The notes beneath the pieces are model-generated. The model did no database searches, was not told the DNA's origin, and saw nothing but the letters and a program-made list of their open reading frames with translations. The position numbers and the translations under genes are program-made. Source: Bagarius yarrelli (lineage: Eukaryota; Chordata; Actinopteri; Siluriformes; Sisoridae). From it: a stretch of 64,000 nucleotides of DNA. This document shows, in pieces, positions 58,867 through 64,000 of the stretch (within the stretch, counting starts at the first letter, position 1; every line of letters begins with the position of its first letter). Where the stretch lies: assembly GCA_005784505.1 (NCBI GenBank), contig VCAZ01000045.1:2206501-2270500 (forward strand), read 5' to 3'.

Positions 58867-59869
58867 AGCTTCTTTTGCAAAATACGCACTTCCTTATGTA
58901 AACCTAGGATACTTCGTCCCTCAGATGACACTCTATCAGCCTTGACAGGAAGACAACCTTGATGTCATGCGATGAAGGGAGGCGAAAAATCATACTGTAT
59001 GCTGAGTCTGCATGCTGTCATTTAGACACGGAGGCATGCACGCTTACACCTTGCCAATCAGTGACGACTTTGATGGGCTTTATTTTGATGCAGAACACAG
59101 TTTTTGTGAAATTTGGTGGATATGATGTTTTCTGTATAGTTTTAATTCGAATTTTTTGGAGAAAAGACTGTTTAAGCTATTTTGTAGTGGCGTGGAATGA
59201 AAAGTTTTAAGTCGTATACTAAAATTAAAAAAAAAAAGTTATAAAAACTAGGTACATTTTTCGCTTTGATCTGGAAGGTGAGAACACACTATACACACTA
59301 ATAACAATCATGTGAGGACTAAAGTGTGTCTCAGCAAGGTAGCCACTCTCCAATTCTGACTGTCTAAAAGCAAATGAAATCTGAAACAAACTTGACTCCA
59401 GGAAGTAAACCCAATATGTCATGTATTATGGGTTCCAGCATTGTTTCTCATCATTTTTTTTCATCCAGAGCTGAATTTTTTTTGTTTGTTTGTTTGTTTG
59501 TTTGTTTGTTTGTTTGACAAAAAATTTAAAAAAGAAAAAAAAAAACCTTTTTTGCTTTTAAAATACGAAACCAATCCAAATTAATTAAACCGAATAATAC
59601 AAATCTAAAGAATTTGGCACCATGTTAGCAAACTTGTAAAGTAAAATCAGAAAAAACACAAAAATAAAGTAAATAAATAACCACAATTTTTTTTTTTGTG
59701 AATTAAAAAATAAAAATAACCCAACAGTTTTATTTCATGTCGATACATTCTTGGACAACACCACAGTAAAGTTGCATGAGTGGCCAAACGAAAATGTCTC
59801 CCACAATATTAGCACATAAGCAGCAAGGGCAACATGAATATACTTAGTACAAACAGTATAAAACATACA
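58867..59869. other. unassigned DNA with (TTTG)n tract
   Basis: A (TTTG)n tract lies at 59476-59516. Otherwise nothing recognised. Confidence 0.5.
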
Positions 59870-61065
59870 TGCTTTTTATTTCATTTTAAGGTTGTTTTTT
59901 TTTTTTTTTTTTTTTAAATATATATATTCATATTCATCTTTTTTTTCCCCACAATTTCTCCGTTTCTCCTTACATTGCGGGGCAGTTAAAAATTCCCAAA
60001 CAAATTAAAGCCATATTCTGCCTTGAGTGGATGAAAGTAAAAAAGAGTGAACAGAATTTTATTTATTTATATTTTTTTCATTTTAAAAAATAGAAAATGC
60101 AAAATTTCTTAAAAGCAGGCCAGCACGACTTGCCTTCCTTGTGGTGAAATATTTACTTCACACTAACATCAAACATATCAGGCATGCATTGACATGACAA
60201 CTGCTACGTGAACACCTTTTTAAAAAACCTGGAACACTGTCAGTCGGTTGAATTTGGATTTCTTTAGATCCAATGCGACATATATTCTTTCAAAGTCACC
60301 GGGAAAACACAGTCGATGGTCTACAAACCCTCACAACTTACCAGATATCAAATATGAAGCAAACAAGGAAAGAGAAGCAAAGCGGTTCGAAGACCTCACA
60401 CACAAACGGAGGGAAAAAATCTCCAAGAGAAGAATATGGCTTTAATATATAATGTGCATCCAAGAGGCAAAGGAAAAAAAAAAAATGGAAAACAAATCAC
60501 GGAAACCAACAAAAAAAAAAAAAAGTCTAACATCAAAGAGAAGAGAAATGCTAAAGGACTACACAACCTTGCACGGTCGAAGTTTGCAGAAGGTGCGCTC
60601 TGGAAGTCTATTTTGAAGCCCAAGGCTTTGCCATTTCTCACCGTGCTTTTAAAGAGACATCCTCAAGTGTGCTTATTACAGAAGGTATAACAACAACTGC
60701 ATTCAGGAAGGTTGTTCCGGTTGTTTAGGGCCAGAGCTTAAAGCTGCCTTTACAGTACAGTTCAGATAAAAGCTGAAATTTGTGCCATAAATTTCTTCTT
60801 ACTTGGTTCTCAGTCCGTTCAGCATGACTTTTTAAAAAAAAAAAAAACATCCAAAATAAATAAATTTCTTTTTTTTAAAAAGGGGAAATATCGGCATCCT
60901 GATTGTGGTTCGGTTTCTTCATTCTTAAATCTTGCTCACATCCTCCAAAATGGAAAAAAAGTGTCTATTTTTCCATGGTATGAGTGCAGTACAGTGGAGC
61001 TCAGACATGAGTATGCGGAATGCCAAAGAAACACAAAAATCCTTCCTTCTGCCAACCAGGGCTCG

Positions 61066-61096
<31 letters not shown>

Positions 61097-61159
61097 CAGA
61101 AAATGGCAAAAAAAAACCATGTCTTCTCGCTGATTGCTTCCTTCTGGTGATGGAGGTCC
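59870..61159 (-). other. candidate 3' UTR of the gene ending at 61160
   Basis: If the exon at 61160-61209 is real, this is its 3' untranslated region on the minus strand. Polyadenylation signals AATAAA (plus-strand TTTATT) lie at 60058-60067 and 59875-59880. The stretch contains no SINE or transposon, in contrast to both sides, but does contain A-tracts. Overlapping short open frames (60248-60690) are A-rich chance frames. Confidence 0.35.
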
Positions 61160-61209
61160 TTAGATCACAAGGTCGTTGTAGCTCACATATTTTTTCTTCG
61201 CAGCTGGAC
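61160..61209 (-). CDS. candidate terminal coding exon of an unidentified host gene
   Basis: On the minus strand a pyrimidine tract (ttttttttgcaatctgtctc) is followed by 'ccttgtcag' and then an exon that splits a codon (phase 1). It reads PAAKKKYVSYNDLVI and ends at a TAA (61160-61162). The C-terminal -LVI could be a PDZ-type ligand, but the gene is not recognised and no upstream exon was found within the window. Only 50 nt are involved, so chance cannot be excluded. The strong acceptor, a lysine-rich juxta-terminal stretch and a repeat-free downstream region favour a real exon. Confidence 0.4.
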
Positions 61210-61441
61210 CTGACAAGGGAGACAGATTGCAAAAAAAATGGTGAATTTTTCACAAGATTTTTGAGGATTTATTCACTTATTGTACCATATTCAGATGTCT
61301 AGTACACCAGCTAATACTACAGTCTATACTGTATATCACTACTATTATTATAGCAAAGAATTATTTTATAACCTCCTATTATCTCCTATTTGCTGATAAT
61401 ATGCCATTGAGCACATCCGAACTGGGCTACGCTCACAATGT

Positions 61442-61444
<3 letters not shown>

Positions 61445-61535
<91 letters not shown>
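61445..61535. repeat. (TA)n microsatellite, 91 bp
   Basis: An uninterrupted TA tract of about 45 units, the longest in the window. The YIYIYI frame across it is not a gene. Confidence 0.97.
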
Positions 61536-61537
<2 letters not shown>

Positions 61538-61621
61538 GTTGTCATGCCTTTAGCCATTAAAGCTGTTTTTTGACACTGCTAATTGGGTGCCGCTGGAAAT
61601 TGGGCTACTGTTGGTCAAAGG

Positions 61622-61757
61622 AGGAAAGGAGGAAAGGAGGAGGACATGATAAACGAGGACATGAGGTTAGTGGATGTGAGTAAAGAGGATGTAGAGAATA
61701 GGGTTAGGTGGAGACGGATGTGGCGACCCCTAAAAGGGAACGGCCGAAAGGAGAAGT
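61622..61757 (+). pseudogene. RTE-type LINE RT C-terminus
   Basis: Encodes MRLVDVSKEDVENRVRWRRM at about 61661-61720, then a divergent RPLKGNGRKEK. This matches the end of RTE-clade reverse transcriptases (…VREEDAEDRxRWRxxIRCGDP). It is directly followed by a SINE. Confidence 0.75.
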
Positions 61758-61760
61758 AAT

Positions 61761-61889
61761 TGGAAGATCGGAGTTCAATTCCTATCACCACCAAGTTGCC
61801 ACCTGAGCTAGGCCCTGATTGCTCAACTGTATAAAAAAAAGTCACTCTGGATAGGGGCGTCTGCCAAATGCCGTAAACGTAAATGTAAA
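61761..61889 (+). mobile_element. tRNA-derived SINE, family 1, 5'-truncated
   Basis: 'ggagttcaattcctatcacc' (B-box region), a shortened central block 'ctgagctaggccctgattgc', 'gtcactctggataggggcgt' and 'ctgccaaatgccgtaaacgt'-aaatgtaaa. Confidence 0.85.
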
Positions 61890-62916
61890 ATGGTAGCCTA
61901 TACCTGCTAACTGAGGAAGGGCATCAGCTCATACTCCGTAATAAGAATATAGATTAATAATTTTAAAGCTCTGCTTTCCTCAAAAATCTCCTGAAGAAAG
62001 GTTAGACATACGGTACCAGTTTTTTTTTTAACTGGATCTTCTAACCACATTATGAAATTTTAACCAATATGCTATGATTATATTACCTAAATTAACTTAT
62101 ATTGCATATGTTGTTAAATATACAGTACACAATTTTATGTGCGTATATGTAAAATAACCATCTTTACTATACCGTTTTTAGCATTTATATGATGGTGTTA
62201 AAAAAGCGAAATCTCAATAACTATTTAGAAAGAAAACGCAAGTACAATATTTCATCTGTATATTAATCACAACTTATGGTCTTATAACAGCCAGACCATT
62301 TTTGTCTTTAAGGTTAAAGCATGTTTAAAGTTGTCTCCTAATGACAGATTAAATCCCAATATTATTCAATTTATTTTCCCATAACACACTTTATTTCCCT
62401 CTTTTGGAAGTCAAATTGTCTCCCAACCTTTTAAAGTAAAGGTCAGACAGTGACGAGATCATAGTGACCTTTAAGTTTCGGTTCCTTGTTGCATATTTAA
62501 AATTAATGTCGCATTTCTTAAAAAAAAAAAAAGAAAAAACGGCTTCTGAGTGATGTATCCTGGATGATAGCTGTGTTTTAATAAGGCATTGTCACTATTA
62601 AATACATAAAACATGACCATTCATTAAAGATTTAGGCAAAGTAAGGGCAACTTAACCTAGTCCTCCTCTTCTTGAGAGACTGTTTGAGTATTGGAAAACC
62701 ATTGTTTAAAAGTAAGTTTCGCTTTATTTAACACATTAACACATTTAACACACTGGCCGGGATGACACAGTGGGATGTTTCTAAGTAATGTACTAAGAAA
62801 CTCATTAAACGGGTTGTGATTCTTTCACTTGCCAAATCTGTCTTATTTTCATGAGTTTGCTGCAAACACGGTATGTATTGGGATTTGAACTTGATTTTAA
62901 ACTTTTCTTCTTCTTC
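61890..62916. other. unassigned DNA (putative intron)
   Basis: Nothing recognised. A (TTC)n run lies at about 62906-62926 at the edge of the RTE fragment. Confidence 0.4.
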
Positions 62917-63030
62917 TTCTTCTTCTCCTTTTGGCTGTTCCCTTTTAGGGGTCGCAGCAGCGAATCATCTGTCACCACCTAATCCTATTCTCTACATCCT
63001 CTTTACTCACACCCACTAACCTAATGTCTT
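62917..63030 (-). pseudogene. RTE-type LINE RT C-terminus, part 1 (minus)
   Basis: 'cttttggctgttccctttta'-ggggtcgcagcagcgaatca and 'cctaatcctattctctacat'-cctctttactcacacccact are the reverse complement of the region seen at 61.66 kb. Reads outward to 'cctaatgtcttcgttat', where homology stops. Confidence 0.75.
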
Positions 63031-63556
63031 CGTTATACAAATGAAATGAGCTTTGAAACAGACGTTAAGCTGCATGACTATATGTGGCCATAGTTATAGT
63101 AAGAGGTCACATTGCATGCTGATTAGTATTCCTGAAATAGCCGAGTGGTTATTTTTAGTATTATTACTGGAATATTACCACGTCAACACGTTGGGCACCT
63201 TTTATATCAGTGGCGGGTGGTGCATTTGGTACCTGGGCCTTCAGTTGGGATTTACCTGACTGATACACCGCTTAAAACCATCACCATCATGTCGCAATTA
63301 TAGAAACCATTATACAAAAACGCAATAGAACACGGTCATTACAGACAGAGAGACATTTCAAGCATTGAGGGTAAATACCATTTTTACCAAAGCAAGAAAC
63401 CCTGTTAACTCCAAACCTCTACACTACAACCACAACTGTGCCAGGTACATCATCTGGAGGAGTTCTGAATCCATATTTATATAACAACATAACAAACTCT
63501 TTAAAGCTATAAATCAAATATATAATACATTTAAAGGCTGTTTGTCGAAACTGGTC
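63031..63556. mobile_element. candidate insertion splitting the RTE fragment (~525 bp)
   Basis: The RTE sequence stops at about 63030 and resumes at about 63557 at the expected next position. The edges share only a short 'ttat' (63034-63037 region and 63566-63569 region). No terminal repeats were recognised. The 68-codon frame inside has no features. Confidence 0.4.
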
Positions 63557-63660
63557 TGGAAACTCTTATCGCATCCATCTTATACCTCCTCTTTGGTCTT
63601 TCGCTGTGCCTTCTGCCTGGTAGCTTGTTTCTAACATCCTCCTACCAACTTGTCTTGACA
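63557..63660 (-). pseudogene. RTE-type LINE RT C-terminus, part 2 (minus)
   Basis: 'tcgcatccatcttatacctc'-ctctttggtctttcgctg and 'cttctgcctggtagcttg' continue the same RT region (reverse of …ELPGRRKRGRPKRRFMDVV-type text). Confidence 0.75.
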
Positions 63661-63819
63661 GTATTGTTGTATTTCAAAATAAATAAATCAAATTAAAAAC
63701 TAGTTTGTTTTCTTTTGTGTAATACTCCATGCTATAAAGATAAGTAAAATAATAAGACAGAAATTAAAGGCATTAAGTCTATTAAACTATAAATATTACT
63801 AATTTTTTGTAAGCATAAG

Positions 63820-64000
63820 CGTCTTTATTTGTCACATACTTTATAGCACAGTGAAATTAGTTTCTTCACATATCCCTCATAGAACATTGGGGTCAGAGCA
63901 CAGGGTCAGCTATGATACAACGCCCCTGGAGCAGAAAGGGTCGACCCAACTGTGACCGACTGGTAGCAGTAGGACTTAAAGTCAGGTCTTCCTGGTCTTC
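63820..64000 (-). mobile_element. tRNA-derived SINE, family 2, cut by window end
   Basis: 'cacatactttatagcacagt'-gaaat (tail like the 14.76 kb copy), 'tcacatatccc', 'ggtcagagcacagggtcagc'-tatgata, 'cgcccctggagcagaaaggg', then a worn centre and 'gtcaggtcttcctggtcttc' at the edge. Confidence 0.85.

Noticed and set aside
60248..60690. Lysine-rich overlapping frames as a nuclear protein
   Set aside because: They read A-tracts and lie on the strand opposite to the putative 3' UTR; no domain.
61366..61557. YIYIYI frame
   Set aside because: Translation of the TA microsatellite.

Overview
The window reads as repeat-dense, gene-poor genomic DNA of a ray-finned fish. It is A+T-rich and carries microsatellites and decayed mobile elements of types well known in teleosts. 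These include V-SINE-like tRNA-derived SINEs, L2- and RTE-type LINE 3' ends, DIRS-type tyrosine-recombinase retroelements, Tc1/mariner relics and short non-autonomous hAT elements. An otophysan fish such as a catfish would fit the SINE repertoire, but that is an impression and was not tested.

No intact protein-coding gene is present. The open reading frames (about 60-140 codons) are chance frames, simple-sequence translations or transposon debris. The one host-gene candidate is on the minus strand at 61160-61209. There a good splice acceptor opens a short exon ending PAAKKKYVSYNDLVI-stop, with minus-strand polyadenylation signals 1.1-1.3 kb beyond the stop. If real, the rightmost ~2.8 kb is intron and ~59.87-61.16 kb is 3' UTR of a gene entering from the right.

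Layout. 0-9 kb: mostly unassigned AT-rich DNA with a few SINE copies, a 33-bp palindrome, a hAT-type repeat end and an RTE scrap. 9.6-14 kb: two copies of a chimeric Tc1 derivative 2 kb apart, an LTR-like repeat split by a SINE, and a Tc1 relic split by a 319-bp insert with a perfect 8-bp target-site duplication. 14.7-20.5 kb: SINEs and LTR-like repeats. 21.2-22.5 kb: DIRS pol remnant between diverged direct repeats. 23-30 kb: SINEs, an internally deleted Tc1 transposase, an L2-type LINE 3' end and a repeat-poor island. 30.0-30.6 kb: a 36-bp minisatellite. 31.7-43.8 kb: a complete non-autonomous hAT, a full-length SINE, a DIRS gag remnant, an L2 3' end, a join of two Tc1 lineages, and dispersed-repeat partners of the 8.4 and 18.1 kb copies. 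44-58 kb: a repeat-poor island, a short hAT with near-perfect 8-bp TSD, a long fish repeat at 49.3 kb and several SINEs. 58-64 kb: two SINEs (one with a 16-bp TSD and an inverted head), the candidate terminal exon, a 91-bp TA tract and RTE fragments in opposite orientations.

The elements form a readable nesting history. One SINE family has the same 3' tail as the L2-type LINE in this window, as expected if the LINE machinery mobilised it. I found no sign of a bacterial-type system, CRISPR array, operon or canonical RNA gene.
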